This document shows positions 27,889-37,367 of a stretch of 64,000 nt of DNA, in pieces; position 1 is the stretch's first letter, and each line of letters opens with the position of its first letter. The notes below the pieces were generated by a model. That model saw only the letters and a list, made by a program, of their open reading frames with translations, did no database searches and was not told the DNA's origin. Made by a program: the position numbers and the translations under genes. This DNA comes from Mediterraneibacter gnavus ATCC 29149 (GTDB taxonomy: Bacteria > Bacillota > Clostridia > Lachnospirales > Lachnospiraceae): the NCBI RefSeq assembly GCF_008121495.1, contig NZ_CP043051.1, positions 620,001-684,000 of the forward strand. The letters are read 5' to 3'.

Positions 27889-27917
27889 TTGCACACAAAA
27901 ATTTTTTGCCCTATAAT
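27889..27917 (+). promoter_or_regulatory. Promoter of the MATE exporter gene
   Basis: TTGCAC (27889-27894) and TATAAT (27912-27917) are separated by 17 bases, about 32 bases before the MATE start codon. Confidence 0.7.
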
Positions 27918-27949
27918 AAAATGTAAACATTTTCAGGAAGGGGATTTAT

Positions 27950-29326
27950 ATGAATTCGATACAAAAAGAAAATCCGCTGGGTTATGAAAAACTGCCAAGG
28001 CTGCTGAAATCTTTTGCAGTCCCAAGCATTATCGCAATGCTTGTCAGTTCTTTGTATAACATCGTAGACCAGGTATTTATCGGCCAGGGAGTCGGCTATC
28101 TCGGTAATGCAGCTACTAATGTTGCGTTTCCTCTGACCACCATCTCTCTTGCCATCGCACTTCTGATCGGCATCGGAAGTGCTTCACTGTTTTCCCTGAA
28201 TCTGGGAGCCGGCAAAAAAGAGGACGCCGCGCAGGTCGTAGGGACTGCATTTACAATGATGCTTGTCTTTGGTGTGATCTACGCCGTACTGATCGAGATT
28301 TTTCTCGTTCCGCTGCTCACCGCATTCGGTGCAACAGCCGAAATCATGCCATATGCCAAAGAATACACCCGGATCACCGCAATCGGTATGCCGTTTCTGA
28401 TTGTCAACAATGGGATGAGCAACCTCGCCCGGGCAGACGGAAGTCCGAAATTTTCCATGACCTGTATGCTGATCGGTGCGATCATCAACACCATACTGGA
28501 TCCGGTCTTTATTTTTATCTTTAAACTGGGAGTTGCAGGTGCTGCGTGGGCAACGATCATCGGACAGATTGTATCCTGTCTGGTTGCCGTCAGCTATTTA
28601 AAGCGATTCCGAAATGTGGAACTAAAAGCGCATTATTTCCGGCTTCACAGAAAGCTTTGTTTAAAAATCGCTTCCCTCGGCATGAGCAACAGTTTAAATC
28701 AGGTAGCGCTCACATTTGTACAGATCGTACTGAATAATTCACTGACCTATTATGGAGCACTTTCTCCTTACGGAAAAGAAATCCCGCTGGCAGCTTGTGG
28801 AATTGTTATGAAAACAAATGCGATCCTGCTGGCAGTCATCATCGGGATCTCTCAGGGCTCCCAGCCAATCATCGGGTTCAACTACGGTGCAAAACAGTAT
28901 GATCGTGTCCGCGGCGTTTATAAACTGGCAATTCAGTGTAATCTGGTCATATCTCTGATTGGATTTCTTTTGTTCCAGCTGTGTCCACGCCAGATTATCT
29001 CCCTGTTCGGAACGGGAGATGCTCTTTATTTTGAGTTTGCCGTCAAATTTATGCGGATTTTCCTGTTTATGGTCCTCTTAAACGGCGTACAGTTATTATC
29101 ATCCAATTTCTTTGCCGCAATCGGAAAACCAGTCAAAGGAATGCTGCTCTCCCTCACCCGTCAGGTTTTCTTCCTGATACCGCTGCTTTTCATTCTTCCG
29201 CTGTTTTTGGGAATCGACGGAATTATGTATGCGGGACCGGTAGCTGATGCCATTGCGTTCCTTACTTCTGTGTTCTTGATTTCACGCGAAATGAAGAAGA
29301 TGAAACTGGCAGAAATAGCTAAATAA
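27950..29326 (+). CDS. MATE family multidrug/metabolite exporter
   Basis: A 458-residue membrane protein with twelve predicted segments, MepA-like. Family features: the opening VPSIIAMLVSSLYNIVDQVFIG, IGSASLFSLNLGAGKKEDA, the internal repeat GISQGSQPIIGFNYGAKQYDRV, and the conserved central Asn-rich region NGMSNLARADGSPK. It would export cationic compounds by Na+ or H+ exchange. AGGAAGGGG precedes the ATG. It is monocistronic with its own promoter. The natural substrate is unknown. Confidence 0.93.
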   Translation: MNSIQKENPLGYEKLPRLLKSFAVPSIIAMLVSSLYNIVDQVFIGQGVGYLGNAATNVAFPLTTISLAIALLIGIGSASLFSLNLGAGKKEDAAQVVGTAFTMMLVFGVIYAVLIEIFLVPLLTAFGATAEIMPYAKEYTRITAIGMPFLIVNNGMSNLARADGSPKFSMTCMLIGAIINTILDPVFIFIFKLGVAGAAWATIIGQIVSCLVAVSYLKRFRNVELKAHYFRLHRKLCLKIASLGMSNSLNQVALTFVQIVLNNSLTYYGALSPYGKEIPLAACGIVMKTNAILLAVIIGISQGSQPIIGFNYGAKQYDRVRGVYKLAIQCNLVISLIGFLLFQLCPRQIISLFGTGDALYFEFAVKFMRIFLFMVLLNGVQLLSSNFFAAIGKPVKGMLLSLTRQVFFLIPLLFILPLFLGIDGIMYAGPVADAIAFLTSVFLISREMKKMKLAEIAK

Positions 29327-29438
29327 TATGAATAATTCAAAAAAATAAAAAAATTTAGATTTTTTTGAATTTAGGGGTTTACAAATCGATTCCACTATGG
29401 TATTATACATCTTGTCAGGCGGACAGCCGACAAGAAAC

Positions 29439-29522
29439 GCGGAAGTGGCGGAATGGCAGACGCGCTAGATTCAGGTTCTAGTGGGAGTTAATCCTGTGAG
29501 AGTTCAAGTCTCTTCTTCCGCA
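29439..29522 (+). tRNA. tRNA-Leu (CAG)
   Basis: An 84-base class II tRNA. The acceptor arms GCGGAAG and CTTCCGC pair, the anticodon stem CTAGA/TCTAG encloses the loop TTCAGGT with anticodon CAG, the variable arm is long as in Leu, and GAGAGTTCAAGTCTCTT forms the T arm. CCA is not encoded. Confidence 0.96.
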
Positions 29523-29529
29523 CTGGATG

Positions 29530-29560
29530 AAAGACATTCGAGAGATCGAATGTCTTTTTT
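29530..29560 (+). terminator. Terminator of tRNA-Leu
   Basis: AAAGACATTCGA and TCGAATGTCTTT form a perfect 12-base stem with loop GAGA, continuing into a T run. Confidence 0.9.
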
Positions 29561-29689
29561 GTAATTTACCAATTTACTATTTTTCAATCTTTCCACTTCA
29601 TCTCACATTGTACCTTCTATTATTTTATGATATTCTAAAAAAGAACATATGATATTAATTTTTCTCAATATGAATGGATGTGAATAATC

Positions 29690-29887
29690 ATGACTACACG
29701 CAATTTTTATTGCGGAATCTGGAGTCTGTGCCTGATCCTGATTTTATGCCAAAAACCACTCCCCGCTTTTTTCGTTACAGCAGGAAATATCATCGGCGTC
29801 GTGATCGGACAATTCCTCGGTGATTTAATCCAGACAGAGAATATCAAAAAAAATCACAGATACTATGAATCCACAACAAATCTATGA
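29690..29887 (+). CDS. Small hydrophobic protein, unknown
   Basis: A 65-residue frame with one or two membrane segments (around residues 9-20 and 28-45; VTAGNIIGVVIGQFLGDLI) and a charged C-terminus. The ribosome site is weak. I do not recognise a family. Its 3' end overlaps the start of a second small membrane frame by 23 bases in another frame, as in coupled pairs. It may be a real two-gene unit or chance. Confidence 0.4.
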   Translation: MTTRNFYCGIWSLCLILILCQKPLPAFFVTAGNIIGVVIGQFLGDLIQTENIKKNHRYYESTTNL

Positions 29888-30017
29888 ACTGTACAATCAT
29901 CCCGGAGTACCTCTGTGGCTGCTTGTCATCGTACTTTTTCTTATACTCGGTTTGATTACTGACTTATTTTTCAACAAATTTCATAAAAAGAGGGTATCAC
30001 ACGATCATCAAATCTGA
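29865..30017 (+). CDS. Small single-pass membrane protein, unknown
   Basis: A 50-residue frame, MNPQQIYELYNHPGVPLWLL onward, with one membrane helix (WLLVIVLFLILGLITDLFF), then a basic His-rich tail KFHKKRVSHDHQI. The outside-short, helix, basic-tail order is what a real small membrane protein looks like. No ribosome site is visible, but it overlaps the preceding 65-residue frame, so coupling is possible. The last codons lie in the lacZ terminator stem. Confidence 0.4.
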   Translation: MNPQQIYELYNHPGVPLWLLVIVLFLILGLITDLFFNKFHKKRVSHDHQI

Positions 30018-30035
30018 TGCTCGTGTGATACCCTC
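29990..30035 (-). terminator. Terminator of lacZ remnant
   Basis: GAGGGTATCACACGA and TCGTGTGATACCCTC make a perfect 15-base stem. On the minus strand it runs into TTTTT, so it ends transcription from the lacZ side; the plus side has no T run. Confidence 0.85.
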
Positions 30036-30052
30036 GCTCTCTATGTGCTCCT

Positions 30053-32822
30053 CTATTCTATCACAAACTCATAGACAATATCCTTTTGTGCACTGATGCG
30101 ATACGGATCTTCCACATCACTGCCCCAACTGTCAATACCACCTACTCCACGTACTGATCCGCAGATGCAGACTACGGTTCTCCGCGGCAATGGAAGTTCT
30201 TCCTGATGCGTTGCATTTTCCAACTCTTCTGACGTATATGGGAGACAGGAAAATCCAAACTTTTCGCCGCATGCACGAAACGTAAGGCCGAATGTTTCTT
30301 CTGACGTATCCGAATTATTCAGCGTATCCTTTCGATATACCGTAACACATTCTGTCTCCATATGCATCCCGCATTCCTGGGGAACCAGATATGGCGTGAC
30401 CGGAAGACCTTCCACTTCATATCTTCCATAAATTCCTCCCGCCATTCTGTCCGGATATGTTTCTCCTGACAGACCCTCATAGCAATATCCGACTGCCTTT
30501 GTCGGCATAATAAACCGCATTCCAAATACCGGCAGTTCCGGCAGTCCTTCTTTTCCATGATAATGAGCCAAAACATGTATTTTCCCATCTGCATGGACTG
30601 TATAGCTTACATCCACTGTAGTCGCAGGAACTGTGATGGTTTCATAGGTATATGTAAGCACCGCCTCCTGTACATATTCCTGATTGCTGTACACATTATT
30701 TTCCGGAGCATTGTGATTTTCTACCGCTTCTCCATCTGCCAAAAGCCGGAAACCGATACACTTTCGAAACTGATCTGCCCCCAGCCACATTCCTGATCTT
30801 AAAGGGAATCCGTTTCCTCTGTCATTATCCGTAGTCGCTCTCCAGAATGTGGGATACGGAGTTCGATACAGCCATTCCTTTCCTGCTTTTACAAGGGATT
30901 CCATTCCCCCTGTCTGTTTTGAGAAAATATAATGAAAATCCTCCCCATGAATTCCAACCGTCACATCTCCGAAGACGATTCTAAGTTTATTTCTGGAGTC
31001 CATAATAATATTTCACCTCCTGCATTGCCGGTTTTTCTGTTCGATCTGCAAATACGATTCCGTTTCCCGAAAATTCATAATCCGACGGACGGTCATCAAA
31101 ATCTCCCCCATATCGAAGTACTTCACGACCGGTAATCTCATCTTTTACCAAAAGTGCCTGATCTATATAATCCCAAATGAAACCACCCTGATATTTTTCA
31201 TACTGATCCAGCAGATCGATATACGATTTCATACCCCCAAGTGAGTTTCCCATATCATGCATATATTCACACAGGATAAACGGTTTTTTCGGCTCATTTT
31301 CCAGATATTCCCGAACACGTCCCGGCGGTGCATACATCTGGCTCTCTACATCGGAAATATTGTCTTCATAGTCTCTGTTTTGAAATACTCCTTCATAATG
31401 AACGAGACGCCCCAGGTCTCTCTTTTTATAATACGCATTCATTTCTTTGAGTACCTCTCCTGCATAGGATTCATTTCCAAGAGACCAGAATAACACAGAT
31501 GTATGATTTTTAAACATTTCAAAATTCGATTTTACCCGATCCAAAACAACATCCTGCCAAAGCTCCACACTTCCCGGTACATTCCAGGACGGCTCAACCG
31601 ATCCCATCTTCTGCCAGGATCCGTGACTTTCCAGATTTACCTCTGCCATCACATAAATTCCAGCTTCATCGCAGCGATAATACCAGGTTGTACGATCCGG
31701 ATAATGACAGGTACGAACCGCATTGATATTGTTGCGTTTCATACATTCAATATCATAAATCTCATCGTTCTCTGAAATACATCTTCCACTTTTTGCATTC
31801 CACTCATGTCGGTTCACACCGTTTATGATCAGCCGTCTTCCATTTAGTTTTATTTTTCCATCCTCAATGCAAATCATTCGAAATCCCACCTGATAAGGAA
31901 TGATCTCTATGAGATCTCCCTGTCCGTCAAAGATTCGGATTTCCACCTGATACAGCTTCGGATCATCACAATTCCAGAGTTGTACAGGTTCGTTGATCGT
32001 AAGATCCGCTCTGAAACTTTCTGATACGGAAGCTTCTTCTTTTGCAATCATCTGATGACCATCCAACAGACATATCTCTGCTCTGGCATCCGCATAGGAT
32101 ACGGTCTTTCCCTTTGTTGTTTTCAATTCTATTTCCATCGACGCCTGTCTGCCGTCCAGTGCACACTTTGGACGAATCCACAGATCAGACACATGTATAT
32201 CCGGCAGTCCATATAAATTTACATCTCTGAACAATCCAAAGAATCGGAAAAAGTCCTGGTCTTCCAGAAAAGCCGCCGTACTTCGTTTATGTACCTCCAC
32301 ACACAGACGATTTCCGGTTTCTTTTACATACGGTGTAATGTCAAATTCAGACACGGTAAAACTGTCCTCCGCATATCCCACAAACTCACCGTTTATCCAT
32401 ACGTAAATTGCCTGCTCTGCCCCTTCAAAACTTAAGATCACCCTTTTTCCGATCAAGGCTTCCTCCAGATCAAAAAAAACGGACATAAGAACCTGTGGGA
32501 TTATAAGAAGCTTCGCTGAACATCCCCTCTCCGATATGATTGCACGTCCCCGCAGGTCGGCGATATTCATGTCCTTCCCAGGGATACATGGTGTTGATAT
32601 AATGAATTTTGTCATATCCCGCCAGCTCTATATGCTGCGGAACCTGAACTTCATCAAATTCAGAAATATCATAGTCATTTTCATAAAAGGAAACCGGACG
32701 TTTTTTTGCATTCACTGAATATTGGAATTTCCAGATTCCATTCAATGACTGTTTTAATGTTTCCTGTTTGTCCTGATACGATTTTTCACTTTCAAAAAAT
32801 CTGTGGTCACTGTTTTCATCAT
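30053..32822 (-). pseudogene. lacZ: Beta-galactosidase (GH2) with truncated N-terminus and two frameshifts
   Basis: Three frames together make most of a LacZ. The first covers the N-terminal jelly-roll domain up to NPTGSYVRFF, where eight T in a row (32472-32479) add one base and bring a stop. The second continues DLEEALIGKRVILSFEG through the TIM barrel, with acid/base Glu in FWSLGNESY and nucleophile Glu in PFILCEYMHDMGNS, and stops after KYYYGLQK. One extra A near 30990-30992 separates it from the third frame, NKLRIVFGD to the end, the C-terminal beta domain. At the 5' end family homology begins about SDHRFFESEKS, right after in-frame stops, and AGGAGGAGAG at 32851-32860 is not followed by a start codon. 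About 920 codons remain of an expected 1,000 or so. Both frameshifts are single-base gains; the first is in a homopolymer. Confidence 0.88.
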
Positions 32823-32872
32823 AATCTCAATGGTCTGATTAGTCAATAACCTCTCCTCCTGTCCCTTCATCC

Positions 32873-32901
32873 AAAAAAAGAACCCCGTCTCCGGGATTCT
32901 T
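32873..32901 (-). terminator. Terminator of the J-domain protein gene
   Basis: On the minus strand AAGAATCCCG and CGGGGTTCTT pair with one mismatch around a short loop and run into TTTTTTT. Confidence 0.75.
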
Positions 32902-32915
32902 CTTCCACTCTTATT

Positions 32916-33590
32916 CTAAATATAGCCGCCGTATCCTCCGCCGCTGTAACCTCCACAGCACAAGCCGCTTCCGCCGCAGCACAGATTGCACATCATATTT
33001 GCAATACACAGCTTCATACACCAGTCTCCGCCTACAGAACTTGGATATCCATACATACTCTGTCTCTGCTGATACCAGCCTCCGCCGCCCTGCAGCCGCT
33101 GCAGAAGCATCTGATACTGCATGTTCTGCGGCTCCAGCCGGACTGCTTCTTTTGCATGTTCCAGCGCCGTCACGTTATTGCCCACACCGGAGTTCGCCGA
33201 TGCACTGTAGAAATACCACAGCGCTCCACGCTCTTTGATACTGTTTAATACATTGAGCGCCTCCGTATAATGTCCGCTCTGAATATAGTTTGCAGCCGCT
33301 CTTAAGTACTGGCTGTTCTCATCCCCGGCATCTGTTCTCTGCTGATTCTGATACCAGCCGCCATATCCCGCACTGCTTCCCGCTCCGGAGGAATATCCAC
33401 GGGAACGCTCATCCATGATCTGCTGATATGCCTGCTGTACTTCTTTAAACTTCACTTCCGCTTCTTCTTTCAGCGGATTATTAATATTGGCATCCGGATG
33501 ATACTTTCTGCTCAGTGCCCGGTACGCCTTTTTGATTTCTTCGTCAGAAGCATCTTGTGATACTCCCAACACATGATATGGATCTGTCAT
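32916..33590 (-). CDS. J-domain protein with TPR-like middle and Cys/Gly-rich tail
   Basis: A 224-residue cytosolic protein. Residues 1-66 are a J domain ([22 protein letters not shown], with the HPD motif in KYHPDAN), which stimulates a DnaK-type ATPase. A Gly/Ser/Tyr linker follows, then one or two TPR-like helices ([33 protein letters not shown]). The last 40 residues are Cys/Gly rich, [20 protein letters not shown], suggesting metal binding or membrane-proximal packing. It is not DnaJ itself, lacking the zinc-finger domain. It pairs with a zinc-ribbon membrane protein gene 45 bases upstream. Confidence 0.85.
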   Translation of the reverse strand: MTDPYHVLGVSQDASDEEIKKAYRALSRKYHPDANINNPLKEEAEVKFKEVQQAYQQIMDERSRGYSSGAGSSAGYGGWYQNQQRTDAGDENSQYLRAAANYIQSGHYTEALNVLNSIKERGALWYFYSASANSGVGNNVTALEHAKEAVRLEPQNMQYQMLLQRLQGGGGWYQQRQSMYGYPSSVGGDWCMKLCIANMMCNLCCGGSGLCCGGYSGGGYGGYI

Positions 33591-33635
33591 TGTCCTTTGT
33601 CTGCTCCCCTTTATGTTCTATCCCTTTATGTAATC

Positions 33636-34049
33636 TCAGCTCTTCTTGATAAATGTTGTCCCGCACTTCGGACAGCGGATCTCTATCTTTCCTTTGCCTC
33701 TCGGAATCCGGATTTTCTGCTTGCATCCCGGACAGGTATAGATATGATAATCCTTTCTCTGCGCCATCAGATTTTTCTGACTTTTGAAAAATCCGCGTAT
33801 CTTCGCTGTCTTGTTCAGGAATCTTACGTTCTCATCATAACGCTTTCTCACATTTCTGGAAAACATCCGGAAATATGCATAAATGAGACATCCCCAGCCA
33901 AGCAGGTAAAATACCATTCCTATCACATGGTCTCCTGAAAAGACAGGTGCAAAAAATGCCAGAACCAATCCCAACACCAGCAAAACCTTGCCGAGCGTAT
34001 CCAACACTCCGTATCGTCCCTGCATAAATCTCATAAATTTTTCTTTCAT
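33636..34049 (-). CDS. Two-helix membrane protein with C-terminal zinc ribbon
   Basis: A 137-residue protein with two membrane segments (about residues 19-37 and 42-60; LGKVLLVLGLVLAFFAP and IGMVFYLLGWGCLIYAYF), then a basic stretch and a zinc ribbon, YTCPGCKQKIRIPRGKGK and IRCPKCGTTF. I do not know its job. Proximity to a J-domain protein gene suggests a shared role at the membrane, perhaps substrate recognition (inference). Confidence 0.75.
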   Translation of the reverse strand: MKEKFMRFMQGRYGVLDTLGKVLLVLGLVLAFFAPVFSGDHVIGMVFYLLGWGCLIYAYFRMFSRNVRKRYDENVRFLNKTAKIRGFFKSQKNLMAQRKDYHIYTCPGCKQKIRIPRGKGKIEIRCPKCGTTFIKKS

Positions 34050-34103
34050 TGTATCGATTACCGCCTTTTCTTAAATATAGAAAACATTGTCTCTCGTTTT
34101 TAT

Positions 34104-34155
34104 CCGGCTGTCAATAAAGCAATCCTTAAATTACTATAAACTTTATGGCAGCCGG
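34104..34155. terminator. Long inverted repeat between DUF4340 and zinc-ribbon genes
   Basis: CCGGCTGTCAATAAAG and CTTTATGGCAGCCGG pair with one bulge over about 15 bases. No clear T run follows in the direction of transcription (minus), so it may be an RNA-stability element or weak terminator after the ABC operon. Confidence 0.45.
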
Positions 34156-34162
34156 TTGTTTC

Positions 34163-35077
34163 TTAAGATTCTGTATCCTGATTCAGCATATTCTTACACT
34201 TCTCATTTTCCACAAGATACACGATCTTTGAATCGGAAAGCATCACATACCGGTTTCCGTTTCCGTCCTCTTTTCCAAAATACAATGTCACGGTCTTTTC
34301 TTTCTTGTTATTTGTATATGTCACGGTTTCCGTTGTCCGGCTCTGCTCATCCAGTCCGTACTTACTCAAGTCGTTCTCTTCCACGGAATAGTCAGCTGCA
34401 TCCTTCAATGTAAGGACTCCAAGCCCTCCCGCGATTGTTGCCATACTCTTGGCATCATCGTCATTCTCTGAACTGTACTCTGTTTTCTCTGTGCCCTGAC
34501 TGATGACAACCTTTTTCAGATTACCGCTTCCAATCGTAGGGAATGTATCAAGCTGTGCCATGTCTTCCATACTGTACTGAAGATCTTCAATAACACCGGT
34601 GCTCACCGTATAGATTTCTTTTTTCTCATTCAATGTCAGATAATAAGAGTCTCCTGTTACATTTCCGAAATATAATGTTGTCTCATTGCCGTCCTGATCG
34701 GTGAGAACTACCGTATATGCCGGATCCTCCAGACCATATGCTTCCAGAGAATCCCCATCTTCCAGCTTTCGGTCTGCCTCAAGCTTCCGGAATGTTTTTT
34801 CCATCTTTTTCGGATAGCTTTGAGCCAGCGGAAAATCTTTGTCATTCTTGTCGTACCATGTACCGTCTTCTTTTACAAGCTGGATTTCTCCATTTCCCAC
34901 GTCAAACTGAATCTCAGAAAGCTTTCCTAAATCTGTGACATAGATTTTTTTTGCCTCTTCTTCCTTCTGCTTGCTTTTTTCCTGATTCTTTCCGATCACA
35001 ACCACGCCTGCATAGACCACGAGCAGTACTGCAAGCACAAGCAGCAGGATCAGTAAAGGATTTCTTTTTTTCTTCAT
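34163..35077 (-). CDS. DUF4340 protein of the GldG-type ABC system
   Basis: A 304-residue protein with one N-terminal membrane helix (LLILLLVLAVLLVVYAGVVV) and a large extracytoplasmic part made of two similar beta-rich units, each with a Y-G-L-[DE] and [TV]-L-Y-F-G-[NK] signature (YGLEDPAYTVVL and LYFGNVTGDSYYL; YGLDEQSRTTET and LYFGKEDGNG). DUF4340 proteins typically follow GldA/F/G-like transporter genes. The substrate is unknown. GGAGAGAGG precedes the ATG; it is the last gene of the four-gene unit. Confidence 0.85.
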   Translation of the reverse strand: MKKKRNPLLILLLVLAVLLVVYAGVVVIGKNQEKSKQKEEEAKKIYVTDLGKLSEIQFDVGNGEIQLVKEDGTWYDKNDKDFPLAQSYPKKMEKTFRKLEADRKLEDGDSLEAYGLEDPAYTVVLTDQDGNETTLYFGNVTGDSYYLTLNEKKEIYTVSTGVIEDLQYSMEDMAQLDTFPTIGSGNLKKVVISQGTEKTEYSSENDDDAKSMATIAGGLGVLTLKDAADYSVEENDLSKYGLDEQSRTTETVTYTNNKKEKTVTLYFGKEDGNGNRYVMLSDSKIVYLVENEKCKNMLNQDTES

Positions 35078-35102
35078 TGTCCACCTCTCTCCTTTTGGTT
35101 TT

Positions 35103-36488
35103 CTATGCTTTTCTACGCTTCATCCAAACTGCAAATCCTGACAGAAGAATTCCAAGCGGAAGGATAAAGATCACAAGAAGACTAAGAAGTCCTGCATGCT
35201 GCATCGTATTGTAGACCGGTGTCAGACTTTTCGCTTCGATCGACAGATCCTTCGCCCCGTCAAAATTCGCAGCCACTGCATTCATAAACAGTTTTGTATT
35301 TTCAAGCTGCGGGAATGTATCTGTAATCTCCGAAGCAATCAGACTTCCTGCGCTGATCACGGTAAACCGGGAGGAATCTTCCACTGCCACGGCGCCAAGC
35401 ACATAGCTTCCTGCCTGACTCTGACTGTCTTCTGTGACTGCATACGCATTATCTGATGTAGTCATAAAGGATGTCGTAGAAATACTGTCACGCTCCGGAT
35501 CTGTCAAGGTCATTCCGTGTGTATTCAGAAGCAGAACCATCTGCGATTCCATTCCGTCTGTCAGATCGCCTGATGCAGTCAGCTGCGGGAAGAAGCAATA
35601 GTAATTATTCTGATAGCTTCTCTGTGTATCTGCAATATAACCGTCTGCAGCTTCCATTCCGTATGTTTTCATGATCGATGCAAGATTCGGAAGCTCTGTG
35701 CTGTTCGTATCTCCCAAAAGAAGCATCATCTTACCGCCGTCTTTTAAATATGACTCCACGGAATTTTTCTCATCTGCAGTAAGATCCGAGGTCGGAGCAT
35801 ACATCAGAAGCAATTCGCAGTCATCCGGAATTTCCGGATTCATGACCGTGTTTAATCCTTCCAGCGTATAATTATTTTTATCCATCAGATCCTGAATTGT
35901 AGAAGACAATGTCGTCTCGCCATGTCCGGATGTCTGATAAATTTTGCGTACCACATCACTCGTTACGTAATTCACCGCACTGCTTAACTGTCCTTCTCCG
36001 TCAAATTTCGTCTCCGATGCACTTCCTGTGTAATAGTAGGAAGACATATCCGTAACAATGATATCACTGAAAGAAACTACTTTTTTCTTTCCGGTATCCT
36101 GGCATGAGACTACAATACTGTTTTCGGACGCATCATTTTCTGTCAATGCCGAAGGATGCAGCACCGGATCGATCCATTCCACAGAAATTTTAGAAGACAA
36201 TGCCGAATACTTACTTAAAAATGTAACGATTCTTTCATCGGTCTCTTCTTTGTTTGCCAACACTGTAAATTTCACTTTGTGATCCATGTTCTTGAGCAGC
36301 TTTTTGCTGGTCTTGGAAATCTCATAAATTTTTGTACTGCTGACATCCAGATTTTTATATTTTTCCGGAATCTGTCCTGCGATCAGATTGACGATCACGA
36401 TGATCGCAATGACCAAAGCCGTGATTCCCACACTGTATGAACCATTTCTGGACTCTGACGATCTGAATAAATTCTTAATTTTCTGCAT
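35103..36488 (-). CDS. GldG-like auxiliary protein of an ABC transporter
   Basis: A 461-residue protein with an N-terminal helix (ITALVIAIIVIVNLIAG), an extracytoplasmic domain of the ABC_transp_aux/IFT52-like type (KVKFTVLANKEETDERIVTFLSKYS; YQTSGHGETTLSSTIQDLM; LLMYAPTSDLTADEKNSVESYLKDGGKMMLLLGDTN) and a C-terminal helix (LLSLLVIFILPLGILLSGF). In Bacteroidetes GldG works with GldA and GldF in gliding, but in Firmicutes the set is a transporter of unknown cargo. It is flanked by the permease and DUF4340 genes. Confidence 0.85.
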   Translation of the reverse strand: MQKIKNLFRSSESRNGSYSVGITALVIAIIVIVNLIAGQIPEKYKNLDVSSTKIYEISKTSKKLLKNMDHKVKFTVLANKEETDERIVTFLSKYSALSSKISVEWIDPVLHPSALTENDASENSIVVSCQDTGKKKVVSFSDIIVTDMSSYYYTGSASETKFDGEGQLSSAVNYVTSDVVRKIYQTSGHGETTLSSTIQDLMDKNNYTLEGLNTVMNPEIPDDCELLLMYAPTSDLTADEKNSVESYLKDGGKMMLLLGDTNSTELPNLASIMKTYGMEAADGYIADTQRSYQNNYYCFFPQLTASGDLTDGMESQMVLLLNTHGMTLTDPERDSISTTSFMTTSDNAYAVTEDSQSQAGSYVLGAVAVEDSSRFTVISAGSLIASEITDTFPQLENTKLFMNAVAANFDGAKDLSIEAKSLTPVYNTMQHAGLLSLLVIFILPLGILLSGFAVWMKRRKA

Positions 36489-36500
36489 ATCTCGCTCCTC

Positions 36501-37367
36501 CTAACTCCAACGCCTTTTCTGAATTGTCTGTATCGTCAGAAATACAAATATGATCAGTATCGATACATACAGAAGCAATCCGCTGACATCCACAATATTG
36601 CTGGACGAAATATTCATAAAGACATCCGCAAGAGCAATCCGTCCCAGGAGTTTCGTCAAAAGATTCTCATACAGACTGGATTTCACAAAATATACGATCA
36701 GCGCCGCCGCAATTCCCACTGCTTCAATTCCGGCCGCAAGCATCCAGTTTTTCGTCATATGATAAATATAAACAACGATCAGTGTCAGGATCAAAAGGAT
36801 TCCGATCATTCCGCTGAGCGCCGAGCCTGGCAGAAAAGACAAGATTCCGTCCCACAAATACAACAAAAGCAAAATTCCGAACGTACTGATAAATGCAATG
36901 ATCTGGCTCTCTGTCAGAGACGACATAAACATCCCGATCGCCAGATACACACATCCCAACAGGAAGAATACCGCAATGGAGCTGTAATCTACCAGAAGAT
37001 ATGCCGTTCCCTGCAGTTTGATCAAAAGCGGGAACAGGCAGAAGATCACATTCGGAACTGCCAGTACTGTCACCATGGCGAAATATTTGCCAAGCACTAC
37101 TTTTGTCAGACTTACCGGCGCTGTCAAAAGCAGCTGATCTGTTTTTGTTTTCCGCTCTTCAGAAAAACTCCGCATCGTCAGAAGCGGGATCCCGACCAGA
37201 AATACGATCAGGGAGCCTGAGAGTGTGTAGGAGAAGTAAGGATACCCCGCATTCAGATTGTATGCCATAAAATAAATTCCCGTAAACATCACCAGAAACG
37301 CAATAAATACGCACCCTGTCATGGAATGAAAATAGGACTTCAGTTCTCGTTTATAAATTGCCAGCAT
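36501..37367 (-). CDS. ABC-2 type permease (GldF-like)
   Basis: A 288-residue membrane protein with six hydrophobic segments, of the ABC-2 export class. It starts MLAIYKRELKSYFHSMTG, a typical amphipathic opening, and contains TMRSFSEERKTKTDQLLLTAPVS, the signature loop after the second helix. I use the ATG with GAGGAGG upstream rather than the earlier in-frame start. It overlaps the ATPase gene by 17 bases. Confidence 0.88.
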   Translation of the reverse strand: MLAIYKRELKSYFHSMTGCVFIAFLVMFTGIYFMAYNLNAGYPYFSYTLSGSLIVFLVGIPLLTMRSFSEERKTKTDQLLLTAPVSLTKVVLGKYFAMVTVLAVPNVIFCLFPLLIKLQGTAYLLVDYSSIAVFFLLGCVYLAIGMFMSSLTESQIIAFISTFGILLLLYLWDGILSFLPGSALSGMIGILLILTLIVVYIYHMTKNWMLAAGIEAVGIAAALIVYFVKSSLYENLLTKLLGRIALADVFMNISSSNIVDVSGLLLYVSILIIFVFLTIQTIQKRRWS

